This document shows, piece after piece, positions 50,741 through 61,109 of a stretch of DNA of 64,000 nucleotides. This DNA is from Ptychodera flava (lineage: Eukaryota > Hemichordata > Enteropneusta > Ptychoderidae): positions 21,769,877-21,833,876 of the forward strand of contig NW_027248277.1 in the NCBI RefSeq assembly GCF_041260155.1, given 5' to 3'. Numbering within the stretch: position 1 is the first letter of the stretch; each line of letters opens with the position of its first letter. The notes beneath the pieces are model-generated. The model was not told the DNA's origin, did not search any database, and saw only the letters and a list, made by a program, of their open reading frames with translations. The translations under genes and the position numbers were made by a program.

Positions 50741-51884
50741 TTACATCTTCTCTTTCTTTTTTAATTTTTCCACAATCAACCTTTTGCTGAATAGACTATA
50801 TAGGTTGCGATTCAGCAGACCGTTCTGAGATATCTTCTCGTGAGGTGTTATACTGTGGCTCTTCCCCGTCGCTGTTCTCGGTTGCACCGCTGTCTTCTTC
50901 ATTTGTATCTGTTTCTTTGTTACGTGATGATTTGTCACCTTGTCCTCTGTGATCTTTGAGGAAGGAAAGTATGGTACTCTGTGCTTTGCTTTCCTTAACA
51001 TCTGCAGTTGTTTGCTGGCGTTGCGTAACTGTTGTGCCTCTTTCAAAATGCATTGGTTGTTTACTGGATGCGATTTCATTGGTTTTTGACGGTTTGTGAC
51101 ACCTGTTGTTTGGCGTACATTCGTTTGGAGTTGTTCTTGATTATTCACACTATCCTGCATACTTTCACATTCGCGAGCCATATGTCCATCTCCATTGCAC
51201 TTTCTGCATTAAACAGGTTTAGAACAATTGCGTGCTATGTGTCCGTTTTCCAAACATTTGCTGCAACTTTGCATATATTGTGTCTGCTGTTGTTGATTAC
51301 TGAAAATTCTACCAGCAAACGAACCAACTTTGATGGAAGTTGGTATCGGTGTTGTGGGTTTTTCAATAAATATAGTTCTGTCTCCATTCAGCACGTTGAT
51401 TAACTTGCCGTTAATTCTCCATTTCATCTGATTTATCCGTGTCTTTATTTTACACCCGAGTACTTTTAGCGTGTCTGCTATGGCACTGTCATCGACAGAG
51501 AGAGGAATATCTTTGACAGTTAGCCTGATCCAGTCTTCGTTAATGTCTCTGCGATATGGATTTTTACCCCAAAGCTCGACTGCTTTTCCTCGCAATCTTA
51601 CTCCGTGTTGAAGAAGTATTGCTCTGTCCGCTTTATCATTTAGGTAGATTCTCCTAAACTCGTACACGCTGTAATCCTTCCAGGCTGGTCATGGTTATAA
51701 CTTCTGCAATAGCATTCAGAATTTCCTCTCCTGATAGCCATTGTTTGTTTTCAGGCGGCAATACATCAGATTGCTTGAGGAAAAGTGGTAAAACAGGGGG
51801 CTCACCAGTGTTATTTTGATCCGCATTTCAGTCTTTTTCTACCACCTGCGCATATGTTGTACGTTCACTACCCACCATGGCCAT
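50741..51884 (-). pseudogene. Tx1-type LINE ORF1 (RNA-binding, CCHC knuckles)
   Basis: Starts MAMVGSERTTYAQVVEKD and soon meets a stop. The main frame (51,667-50,741) has YEFRRIYLNDKADRAILLQ, LRGKAVELWGKNPYR and LTVKDIPLSVDDSAIADTL, an RRM-like segment. CSKCLENGHIARNCSKP is a CCHC knuckle. A TAA at 51,209-51,211 interrupts before a second knuckle, CRKCNGDGHMARECES. The tail is glutamine- and lysine-rich. The product would coat element RNA. Confidence 0.85.
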
Positions 51885-52109
51885 GATTCTCGTACACATA
51901 AAAATGTCCCAGAAAGTCTTCAATTTTAGCTCTTATTCAGTCCTATTTGTAACACTGACGTAAGCTCTCTAACTTGATTTGTGTATCGAATTGAGTTCGT
52001 CACAAAAGTAGCCCTTTAATGTCGAAAAACTCATAAAGTTCGGAGCGCTCTGACAAAGTGCTTCCGTAGACTACAGAACAGGGCGCCCTCTTCAGGTATC
52101 TCATATATT

Positions 52110-52780
52110 CTTTTACTTGGAAACTAATGAAACGAAGAGAATGTAAACAGCAATATCAGTAACCAGCCAAAGACTAGCCGAAGACAGGTAGTGCAAATAT
52201 CTAGAGGTTTAATTGTTATGGACAGCACCGCGATCTTTTGTTTTATTTCTCACTTTTTATGTTTGAAAACTATTTCAGTTGGTGTTTTCTTTCAAACTAC
52301 ATAGGTTTGTGATATGTCCGGAATTATAATGGTATTGACGGTTATTGGTTTGCGTTTTAGGGCCAGCAAGGCTGGTACTCCTATGTTGAAGGCGTGTAAG
52401 GAAGACTGGATTCAGCGAGTACTATAAATCTAAAATACTACTTTATTCCATTATACACTTTGCTACAGAACATATATAATCTAATGAGTAACTGGGGGTG
52501 AGATGGAGATTGACGAGTATATACGTGGGTTCTTGACTGAAATTTATGGCCTCATGAATAGTAATGACAGCTCATGAATAAATGACATAGCGCGAGAGTA
52601 ATGAAAGCTCATGAATAAATGACATAGCGCTATGTCACACAGTTGTAAAGATAAATTCCGGAAAGGCGGAATGATTAACACGTATATGACTGCTTCAAAT
52701 ATTTACACTATAACTGTTCACCACCTTTTTCACAACTAATCATAGGGCAAATGAAGTGAAAGGATTCTTATCCCGTCGCT
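52110..52780. other. No gene; short direct repeat and palindrome
   Basis: GCTCATGAATAAATGACATA is repeated after 36 bp (about 52,571 and 52,607), and TGACATAGCGCTATGTCA at 52,621-52,638 is a perfect palindrome. No exon is recognised. Confidence 0.6.
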
Positions 52781-53125
52781 CTCTTTCATATCTTTGGGAC
52801 GTATCATTCTATTTGTAGGTAGTGTTAAAATTCGTGGTAGATTATTAACAACGCATCGAGCTACTCTAACATAAGCAAGCGATGTAATCTTTGTATATCA
52901 GAAAAGCTGTACATTATCAATGCTAAGAAATATACGCAGTAAAACGGTCTGGGTTGGTTTCAAAATGTCGCCACTAAAACAAATATTATTTATCAAAATT
53001 TTAATACCACCTACAAATAGAATAGAACGTCCCAAAGATATGAAAGAGAGCGACGGGCTAAGAATCATTTCACTACATCTGTCCGATGATTGCAGGATGC
53101 ATGAAACTTATAAGTAACAGATATC
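52781..53125 (+). mobile_element. Penelope-like element terminal fragment with inverted arm
   Basis: From about 52,857 the plus strand encodes KRCNLCISEKLYIINAK and VATKTNIIYQN, the PLE C-terminal tail also found at 1,100-1,290 on the minus strand. The preceding 52,781-52,837 (CGTCGCTCTCTTTCATATCT) is the inverse of 53,010-53,060, giving a head-to-head arrangement typical of PLE insertions. A degenerate hammerhead closes the fragment. Confidence 0.75.
53077..53122 (+). ncRNA. Degenerate hammerhead ribozyme at PLE end
   Basis: Stem I ATCTGT/ACAGAT pairs perfectly (53,077-53,082 with 53,117-53,122). The core reads CCGATGA (one change from CTGATGA). Stem II is TGCA/TGCA around GGA with a U-U outer mismatch. 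GAAA is intact. Stem III is the palindrome CTTATAAG, followed by TA at the predicted cleavage site, as in the hammerhead at 29,011. The U-to-C change at an essential core position predicts an inactive ribozyme. Confidence 0.6.
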
Positions 53126-53303
53126 ATATTACCCAGTAAACAGTTGCATATCTGTATGGCGATGGGCCATTTTACTCATTAGATGAATAAAATCCCGGCA
53201 AATAACACTCTGATCGCTAACAATATTTTAGCTATCTTTGACAATAATTTTGATCCATCCAAATCAAACAAAAATTAAGAAGACTGTTCATGTGATAAAT
53301 ATA

Positions 53304-53439
53304 TAATCACATGGAATTTTCTTCCGTTCGACGTCATCATACTCGTGTCACGTATTTCGCCTTCGGCTCAACGTAGTGCGCCTCCGCGAAAATTATTCGT
53401 ATACAATGACGTCAAACAAAGAAAAATTCCATGGGATTA
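53304..53439. repeat. Short foldback element, about 136 bp
   Basis: TAATCACATGGAATTTTCTT and GACGTCAT on the left are inverted on the right as ATGACGTC and AAGAAAAATTCCATGGGATTA-like sequence. It encloses about 65 bp. Confidence 0.65.
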
Positions 53440-53861
53440 CATTTTAAAAATGACCTTGAATTTACTGACACTTAAAATTCGAAATGGCCATCCTCCCTTA
53501 GTGATCTGTCTTGGAAAAAGTTTTATTTATTCTTATTTCCAAAAAATAAAAAAAAGTGTACAAGTTAACCCTTAAGATTCAAAATGAGCCCAGAAGTTCC
53601 TGATCAAATGAATTTTGTAATCTTTTTTTCGAGTCCGAATACCAGTCATTTAGGCAAATTCTATAAGAAGAAGTAAGAAAACAAACTAGTTTCATAGAAA
53701 GCACATGAAGGTATCCCTATTCATATATTCATAGTGTCTATCCAACAAAAAAGATTTTCTAAGTCCAAAGCTAATTTGACGAGAATAATTAATGCAGTAT
53801 TATTTACAACAAGAGAAGAAAAAAAACGAACATCAAATATGGCAATACAAATAAGTGTAAA
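53440..53861. other. Sequence 3' of the last WSC-like exon, no exon recognised
   Basis: It follows the donor of exon A on the minus strand and should be intron. I did not find the next exon or a terminal exon with a stop and polyadenylation signal. Confidence 0.45.
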
Positions 53862-53867
53862 ACTCAC

Positions 53868-54170
53868 CAGGAGTATTTATGATTCTGTAAACCTGATTGG
53901 CCCATCCTCCACCTTCACCATCACCTGCACAGTTAGTAGACCGCCCATACTTCTGATAAGTGTTCTGCGCATCCGCACTCGATGCACACCATCCACCATC
54001 CTGCACTGCAAATATGGTGAATCCACGTGACACTGCAGCTTCTTTGCATTTCCTGATGGCATCGTTTCGTGATTTGTAGAACCCATCAAGTCTATAATCA
54101 TGTCCCTCCAATGGCGATATTGCTCTATTTGCGGTGTCTCTCCAACATCCGAGATTTTCTAAGTCTGATG
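53868..54170 (-). CDS. WSC-like domain exon A of a secreted multidomain protein
   Basis: 303 nt, acceptor AAATTAG|CA and donor CCTG|GTGAGT, phase 1 on both sides. It encodes SDLENLGCWRDTANRAISPL, then YRLDGFYKSRNDAIRKCKEA, FAVQDGGWCASSADAQNTY and a GDGEGGGWANQVYRI end. Four cysteines (GCW, KC, GWC, NC) and the GCW--D..C-..GWC pattern suggest a WSC-like extracellular carbohydrate-binding-type module common in marine invertebrates. The exact family name is not certain. An ATG 14 codons upstream is in frame, so this module could instead start a short stand-alone protein. It is the last intact copy before the PLE and Tx1 insertions. Confidence 0.75.
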
Positions 54171-54493
54171 CTAATTTATAGAGAATAATGAGAGAAGCAA
54201 TACTGTTAACCATCGAAGGAAAGCTTATCTATAAGTGATACAGTAAATGTGTGAATTTATTTGTTAGTGAAACCTTCGTTGATCCTAGAAGGAGGTTACG
54301 TCTTGTAGTATTTTTCTCGTTCAATGTGTTTGATAACCAGTACTGCGATAACCTCTTCGTTTATATTATTAACGCCAGGATATTTGTTTTCTAAGAATAT
54401 TAACTGATGAACAGACGGAAAACAGTAGTCAGTTCAGATAAAAGCAAGTTTTTCAACCTTTTAACAATAATGGGTAAAGGCTACATTACTCAC

Positions 54494-54795
54494 CAGGGGC
54501 ATTTTTATTCTGTAAACTTGATTCGCCCATCCACCGCCTTCGCCATCTCCTGCGCAGTTGTCAGTTGGTCCGTATTTCTTGTAAGTGTCTTGAGCAATAA
54601 CACTGGATGCACACCACCCGCCGTCCTGCACCGCAAATGTGCTGAATCCACGTGACAGTGCAGCTTCTTTGCATTTCCTGATAGCATCGCTTCTTGATGT
54701 GTAGAACCCATCTAGTCTGTAATCCCGTCCCTCAAGTGACGATATTGCTCTATTTGCGGTGTCTCTCCAACACCCAAGATTTTCTAAGTCTGATG
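54494..54795 (-). CDS. WSC-like domain exon B (1-nt deletion)
   Basis: Same acceptor and donor as the other copies but 302 nt long. The A run before the donor has five bases (AGAATAAAAATG) where exon C has six, shifting the last four codons and changing the exit phase. The domain is otherwise intact (GCWRDTANRAISSLEG, FAVQDGGWCASSVIAQDTY). Including this exon would throw downstream exons out of frame, unless this is a homopolymer sequencing error. The ATG upstream is not in frame here, in contrast to copies A and D. Confidence 0.7.
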
Positions 54796-54841
54796 CTAAT
54801 GAGAATAATGAGAGTAGCAATACTATTAACCATCGAATGAC

Positions 54842-55481
54842 CCCGGCGGTGGCAGTCCCCGGGTTGATGGGTACCCATGCTTGTTACCCAAGTTTGAAAA
54901 GTACCCCCTTTCCTAGAATATTTCTGAGAAAAACACCCCTATTTGTGGCAAATCTTGGAGAAATAGCTGTAAAAAACATACCCTTATTTTCGAAATCTAG
55001 GAGGTTAGTATGTTGACTTCCAGGGTTGACCCTGGAGGTTGACTTTGTATACATGTACATATATCACAAATGTTTGTCCTCACCTGATTTTAGTCACATT
55101 CATACACAATCACTTCCTAATCCGTTTGGATTTGCAGTTCTCTGCTGGCTCCTGTGTGACAATACACCTCCCATCATCTACTGTCCCTCGTGTTGATTTA
55201 GGGGGGATGGACCATAAGTGATGGGCATGTATACGTCATATGTACATACAAACGTACGGTACTGTTTTTCATTTTCTTTGTGAGTGAGACTATACCAGAT
55301 TAGTGTCCTAGGGAGATTATGAAAGGAATACCCCTAATCTCGGAGGTTACTCTGAAAAAGTACCCCTTTTTCTCGATTTCACGGACCTAGAATCTCCGAG
55401 ATGACTGAAGAAAAACACCCCTTTTCCGTGAATTTGGTAACGCGCATGGGTACCCACCAACCCGGGGACTGCCACCACCGG
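54842..55481. mobile_element. MITE, 640 bp, 8-bp target duplication
   Basis: The left end CCCGGCGGTGGCAGTCCCCG and right end (reverse complement CCGGTGGTGGCAGTCCCCG) continue as imperfect inverted repeats through GGGTACCCATGC. CGAATGAC is duplicated at 54,834-54,841 and 55,482-55,489. An 8-bp duplication is usual for hAT and some other superfamilies. It sits in the intron just upstream of exon B. No transposase is encoded. Confidence 0.8.
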
Positions 55482-55760
55482 CGAATGACTAGCCGATCGT
55501 CAAGAGAACATTAAATGTGAGAGTGTGATTGTTGGGGAAACTCGTCGTAAAACCTTGATGGAGGTTACTTCTTGTAGTATTTCTCACGTTAAATGTGTTT
55601 GACAAATAGTACTGTGAACAATTTTGACTGTTATTAAACGTCAGGCAATTTTGCTTTCTGAGAATGTTCATTGATGAAAAGACGGAAAGTAGCAGCCAAG
55701 TCGGATAAATGCAGGTTTTTCAACCTTTTAACAATAATGGGTAAAGGCCACGATACTCAC

Positions 55761-56063
55761 CAGGGGCATTTTTTATTCTGTAAACTTGATTCGCCCATCC
55801 TCCGCCTTCGCCATCTCCTGCGCAGTTGTCAGTTGGTCCGTATTTCTGGTAGGTGTCTTGAGCAATAACACTGGATGCACACCACCCACCATCCTGCACC
55901 GCAAATGTGCTGAAGCCACGTGACAATGCAGCTCGTTTGCATTTCATGATGGCATCGTTTCGTGATTTGTAGAACCCATCTAGTCTATAATCACGTCCCT
56001 CCAATGACGATATTGCTCTATTTGCGGTGTCTCTCCAACATCCGAGATTTTCTAAATCCGAAG
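55761..56063 (-). CDS. WSC-like domain exon C
   Basis: 303 nt, acceptor AAATTAG|CT, donor CCTG|GTGAGT, phase 1 to 1. It encodes SDLENLGCWRDTANRAISSL, then YKSRNDAIMKCKRAALSRG, FAVQDGGWCASSVIAQDTYQ and CAGDGEGGGWANQVYRIKNAP. IMKCKRA differs from IRKCKEA in the sister copies. The sequence upstream lacks the conserved ATG seen before A and D, which favours the internal-exon reading over a separate start for each copy. Confidence 0.78.
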
Positions 56064-56474
56064 CTAATTTAATGAGAATATTGAAAGAAGCGAATAAAGC
56101 ACCAATAGCTGCGAATATGTAATAAACCGATCCAAATATATCCTCAGTTTACCAAGACGTTTCTTTGAATAACACCCAATAAAGACTGAAAAAGTGTATA
56201 AAACTTTCATAAGTGTTGAAAGTGGCAGGTAAAGTTAAACATTTTAACATTATTTAGATTTCCCATCATTTTCAAAAACTAATCATGTGACACACAAAAT
56301 AAAGAGTACACCACTAAAATGTTGGCCATCATGTGTTGTGCATTCAAGTAAATGGCATCATGCTTGTTCTGATATGATCACGATGTGTATGTGCAAGAAA
56401 TACTGCATTTGTGTACGTCTCAAAGGGGGCTCTATTTTATGAATGCAGCACCCGCTTATTATTTAACCTGTTAA

Positions 56475-57294
56475 GGAGGTACGCTACCATTCAAAAAATG
56501 TTGGGACATTCTTGAAGTTGACTTTTCTGAAATAATCTTTATGTGTACATCGCAAAGATATGAAAAAAATATGGGGTACCCATGCAAAATTTTTGAAAAA
56601 ACACATGCCAAAATTGACAGAAAACCACTAAATCTCCCATTTTGCGAAATTTGCACTTACCAGCAGAATCTTTATTTTATCGCAAACGATTAACAGATCC
56701 TAGTGTGCATACCAAAATTTGCATTGCCAGGACAGCTGAATTAGGACAATCAACTAAAATTTGTGATGTCTTGTCTTAAAAATTAAATATTAGACCCTAA
56801 ATTTATCATTTAACTGTAAAATTAGTCTTTTTTAAAAATATAAACTTCATATAAATGCACAAAATAATTTTCAAAATGTTAAAAAGTACAGCAATATCTA
56901 TCAAACAGACAGTGCTCTTTGATTTAGAAGCAAAAAAAGTGGGGTCACCATGCAAATTTTCTTACTAAACAGCAAAAAGTGACGAACAAAGGTGAATTTT
57001 GTTAGACCTGAGATTTGACCCTCTAGCTTACTGATATTTTGTCAGAGCTACAATTGTTAATTATCTCTACTGATCTTTCAAATAAAAATAACTGTCGATT
57101 TTTCAGTGCAAAAATATATTTCGGTTGTTTTGATTCATAAAAACTTCTGAAAGAAATATTATAAGGTCACTAGCATGATTTTTTGCCATTTTGTCCTGTT
57201 ATTCACGCTCACCAGGTTAGGTAGTCTAAAAGGAACATGTACATCTTCTGGACAAAAGAGGGCGCTCTCCTATATAGAATGGTAGCGTACTACC
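56475..57294. mobile_element. MITE, 820 bp, TTAA target
   Basis: The left end GGAGGTACGCTACCATTC and right end (reverse complement GGTAGTACGCTACCATTC) are flanked by TTAA at 56,471-56,474 and 57,295-57,298. It is AT-rich inside with no transposase frame. It lies in the intron between exons D and C. Confidence 0.75.
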
Positions 57295-57556
57295 TTAAAA
57301 CGCGTAGGCAATGTCCAAATTAGCGAGCAGTGATAAATCTATACACGTCATTCAGGTAACATATTTGCACGAACCACCTTTGATTTAAAATTAAAACCAT
57401 GATAATAATGACAAAAAATTTGCAGCTATTGAGTCTGTAGCCATCGAAGGACAAGCTTATCAACAAGAGACACATTAAATGTGAGAGTGTATTTGTTAGT
57501 GCTACTCTTCGTTGACCCCAGAGGGAGGTTTCCCCTTGTAGTATTTTTCATGTTAA

Positions 57557-58472
57557 GGGGAGGCTGCACCCAACACAGCATATTTTGCTCAAAAATCACG
57601 GTTTTGCAAATATTCATTCAATTTAATTAATATGTTAACCCAAGATTAAAATGTTGGTGGGGTTCACCTTTAAGCTTGTCAAGCAGTCGTAAGTTTCGAT
57701 ATACAGGAGTGTTAATTTATGCAAATGAATGCAAATCACCTCATTTCCTGCACCCAACACAGCATATTTTGCTCAAAAATCATGGTTTTGCAAATATTCA
57801 TTCAATTTAATTAATATGTTAACCCAAGATTAAAATGTTGGTGGGGTTGACCTTTAAGCTTGTCAAGCAGTCGTAAGTTTCGATATAAAGGAGTGTTAAT
57901 TTATGCAAATGAATGCAAATCACCTCTTTTCCTGGCTTCTTTTTCCTCCCATTTTCAAAATTTGCAAAGAATTTAACTCCTCTCTGGCTGCGTCAAATTT
58001 TTCTGAAATTTTCACATTGTGTTCTCTAAATGCTCTTTAAAAAAATGACTATTTTGTTTGGCAATGAAGTTCTTACATTTTAAACAAGAGGCACTTGAAT
58101 TTTACGAATCATGATTTTCGTCACTTTTTTGGTAGTCAGTTTTTCAACCCTTGCCATTTTTGAATGAGGATAAATAATGCAAAATAAAATAGTCGTTTTT
58201 TTCTACATGTACTCTTCTTTCAAGTTAAATATTACATTTCAGAAAATAGTGTTAAGTTTTTGACTTAAATTAATTTGTATCATTAATACCAAAATTGAGG
58301 TTTTTTACCCCAAATATACACCCACTTCATCTTTCAAGTAAACTACTGCTACCATACTAATCTTCAGAGTCTCTGATTTGTGAAATTAAATAATATTATG
58401 GGGTTTCCTTGTTATCATTGATGAGAAATATTACTTTGAAGAAAAACTGTGTTGACAACATGTAGCTCCACC
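57557..58472. mobile_element. MITE, 916 bp, TTAA target, with internal 184-bp duplication
   Basis: The left end GGGGAGGCTGCA and right end (reverse complement GGTGGAGCTACA) are flanked by TTAA at 57,553-57,556 and 58,473-58,476. The paralogous intron copy at 55,575-55,605 shows the empty site, GTAGTATTTCTCACGTTAAA followed by TGTGTTTGA. Inside, a 184-bp segment starting TGCACCCAACACAGCATATT occurs twice in tandem (57,565 and 57,749). No transposase is seen. Confidence 0.85.
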
Positions 58473-58646
58473 TTAAATGTGTTTGATAACCAGTACTGGT
58501 ATTAAAGTTTTGGTTACATTATTAAAAGTCAGGAAACTGTTTTCTGAGAATGTAAATGATGAAAAGACGGGTAAAAGCAGCCAAGTCGGTTAAAATGCAG
58601 GTTTTATAACCTTTTAACAATAATGGATAAAAGCCAAAATACTCAC

Positions 58647-58949
58647 CAGGGGCATCTTTTATTCTATAAACATCATTTGCCCATGGGCCGCCTTCGCCAC
58701 CTCCTGCGCAGTTGTCAGCTGGTCCGTATTTCTTGTATGTGTCTTGAGCGATAACACTGGATGCACACCATCCGCCATCCTGCACCGCAAATATGGAGAA
58801 TCCACGTGACAGTGCAGCTTCTTTGCACTTCCTGATGGCATCGTTTCTTGATTTGTAGAACCCATCAAGTCTATAATCATGTCCCTCCAATGACGATATT
58901 GCTCTATTTGCGGTGTCTCTCCAACATCCGAGATTTTGTAAATCCGTAG
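58647..58949 (-). CDS. WSC-like domain exon D
   Basis: 303 nt, acceptor AAATTAG|CT, donor CCTG|GTGAGT, phase 1 to 1. It encodes TDLQNLGCWRDTANRAISSL, then YKSRNDAIRKCKEAALSRG, FAVQDGGWCASSVIAQDTYK and CAGGGEGGPWANDVYRIKDAP. It is the first domain exon downstream of the signal-peptide exon at 61,271-61,352, whose exit phase matches. As in copy A, an in-frame ATG lies 14 codons upstream and would give a hydrophobic leader (MANNIASFIILIKLA). A separate start is therefore an alternative. Confidence 0.78.
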
Positions 58950-58992
58950 CTAATTTAATGAGAATAATGAAAGAAGCAATATTATTAGCCAT

Positions 58993-60602
58993 CGAAGGAC
59001 AAGGCGATTAACTAGAGAGAAATTTTGAGTATTGCATTGTTGACGAAATTTTATGTTGACCCTAGACTTATGGGGGAGTTTATATTTTTCTGCACTTCTC
59101 AGGAACACCACTGGAAATTATTTTGGACAATTGGATCGTTCAGTTGATCAAATTTATCAAGAGTGTTAGGTGCAATGTAGCTGAAAGTTGCAACTTAACA
59201 AATTACTCATGAAAACAAGTGTATTACAAAAAAGAAAAGTGAATGGGCTTAAATTTGCTGACTAAACCAACACTAATACACCAGTTTTCCAAAAACAACA
59301 TTTTTGACTATTAATTTTGATTTTGTTTTGTGTGTATGTGAAATGATGTAATGACGGATAACAGCTGCCTAATCGGTTTACAATGCAAGTGTTTACAACC
59401 GTTCAACGATAATGAGTGAAGGCCAGAGGCCTCGGCACGTTTGAAGACATGGCCCCCTTATGAGGTCAACCGACCTACTTTTCATCAGCAAGGTAGGCTT
59501 GCATGTCTCGTGCTTTGATAAGTGTGTGAATTAAAGACAATCTTGCTTCAATTCATCGGCGTCGACTGATTTGACCAGCTACCAAACTCAACTCACACAC
59601 CAATAAATTAGCGAGATATGACCCAAAAGGTTTTCTTATCCCGATGTTTACTAATGTATCCCCTCACTATCTCCATTAAACCCGCTATTTGTTATGTTGA
59701 TCAGTGTTGTGTAGGGATCACTTAGTTGGCAAAGATAAAAGGTGGCACTAGCGCCAAGAAGGCGGTGCTGATGTTTAGGTCACAGTCTTTGTGCACCCTC
59801 ATTTGCTCAAGATTACTCGAAAACGTTTTCATCTCACAAATAAGTGAAAAATAAAATAAAAAATGAACTTAAGTTTAATATTCAGAGAACGAAGTACATG
59901 TACATATATATTCTTGACCGGAAACTTTGAGAAGTATCAGAAGTGAACTTGGACGTGGCAAAATTATGAATTTATATATTTGTTTGTTTGTTGTGAATGT
60001 CAAATATTTTCATTGCCAAACAATGTCGCAAACCTTGCCCTAAATGCTAAATATTGGATTCTACTCCACTGGAAATCGTCCTGTCTTGCGTGCAGACGAT
60101 AACTTTTGCACAATTGGTATAATTGCCAGTGTAGCATGATGGGACTTCTTTGACGTATCTGCAACAAGAAAATGTCCCGAATACTAATATGTGGCCTTCC
60201 TGACAAACAAAAGAAAAAAGAAGGTGAAAACGAGATTGTCTGAGACGGCAAGAAGATTATGCCGAATTAAGTGTAAGGATCACGTGTGTCTGCCTATACA
60301 GAACAATTCAAAATGACATGATATGCAAATAACTTCGGACGATAGAGTCTATTGATAGGTTACTTATTAGTATTGTGTTAAAGGAGTAAACATACTAAAT
60401 TATAAAATTGACTGACAGCAACCATCCTGTTATTGACAGGCTGCCGCGATAAATCTTTGCTTAACCTATAGATCCACAGTTTGATCACCCTGTCATAAAA
60501 TGCGACCTGTTTGTAGAGGTTATTGCCCGGTACAACACTCCAATGAAGATAAACAATGAAAAGGAGCTCTCCACTAACGTGCAATACCATCTGTTTCTGT
60601 GT
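58993..60602. other. Long intron or intergenic sequence, nothing recognised
   Basis: No domain exon or transposon terminus found. If the signal-peptide exon joins exon D, this is part of intron 1. Confidence 0.4.
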
Positions 60603-60690
60603 CGTATCAGCATGAGTGTCATTTGTGCTGCGTCAGACAAGAACAAAGTCGAGTGTCTGATGCGGCGCAAATGACACGAATGCTGATACG
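60603..60690. repeat. Foldback hairpin, about 37-bp arms
   Basis: CGTATCAGCATGAGTGTCAT and TTGTGCTGCGTCAGACA on the left pair with TGTCTGATGCGGCGCAA and ATGACACGAATGCTGATACG on the right across a loop of about 15 nt. A few mismatches are present. It may be a small foldback transposon. Confidence 0.8.
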
Positions 60691-61109
60691 ATGAAAGGAA
60701 CAGTTGCCCAGAATTTTACTATAGTATAAAAAACCCTAAATTTTGAGGCTTTATTATATTACGCCATAGACCCTGGAGCCTAAGCAGACCGGAACACTCT
60801 GCCAGGCTGAGCCGTCTCAGCTATAGCCATAGCGAATCTGGTTTTCAACTCAGGGCTGCTCATTACATTCAAGACAACGGATACAAGGACTGACGTACAA
60901 AAGTCCAGAGCATTGCTGCAAAGTTAAAATAGCTAATGATTTATGTAGAGTTTTTTATATACTGCGATTTGAAAATGCAGAACAGAAGAAATGAATACGC
61001 AAAAGAGCAAGTGCCGAAATATATATTTCACAAGAGTTCATCGTAAGCGAGCATAATACAAAAAACCGCATAAATAAAGACAAAGAGATACACAAAATTA
61101 TAAGCTAAT

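Larger units (their letters stand above)
47081..52094 (-). mobile_element. Full-length L1-type LINE of the Tx1 group
   Basis: 5,014 bp on the minus strand, starting TGAAGAGGGCGCCC and ending in a short poly(A) (T run at 47,079-47,089). A 15-bp target duplication, GGTATCTCATATATT, flanks it at 47,066-47,080 and 52,095-52,109. It contains ORF1 with CCHC zinc knuckles and ORF2 with AP endonuclease, RT and a zinc-finger-like C-terminal domain. In-frame stops and frameshifts make it inactive, but complete length and an exact duplication indicate a relatively recent insertion by target-primed reverse transcription. Confidence 0.9.
53868..58992 (-). repeat. Tandem array of four exon-plus-intron units
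   Basis: Each unit has the about 303-nt domain exon, then an intron starting GTGAGTA. Intron parts such as CCATTATTGTTAAAAGGTTG, TTTTCCGTC, AACCTCC and a segment ending CCTTCGATGG are shared between units. Without the MITEs the period is about 0.6 kb (A to B). Extra distance between B-C and C-D comes from the MITEs at 54,842, 56,475 and 57,557 plus other insertions. Confidence 0.85.
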
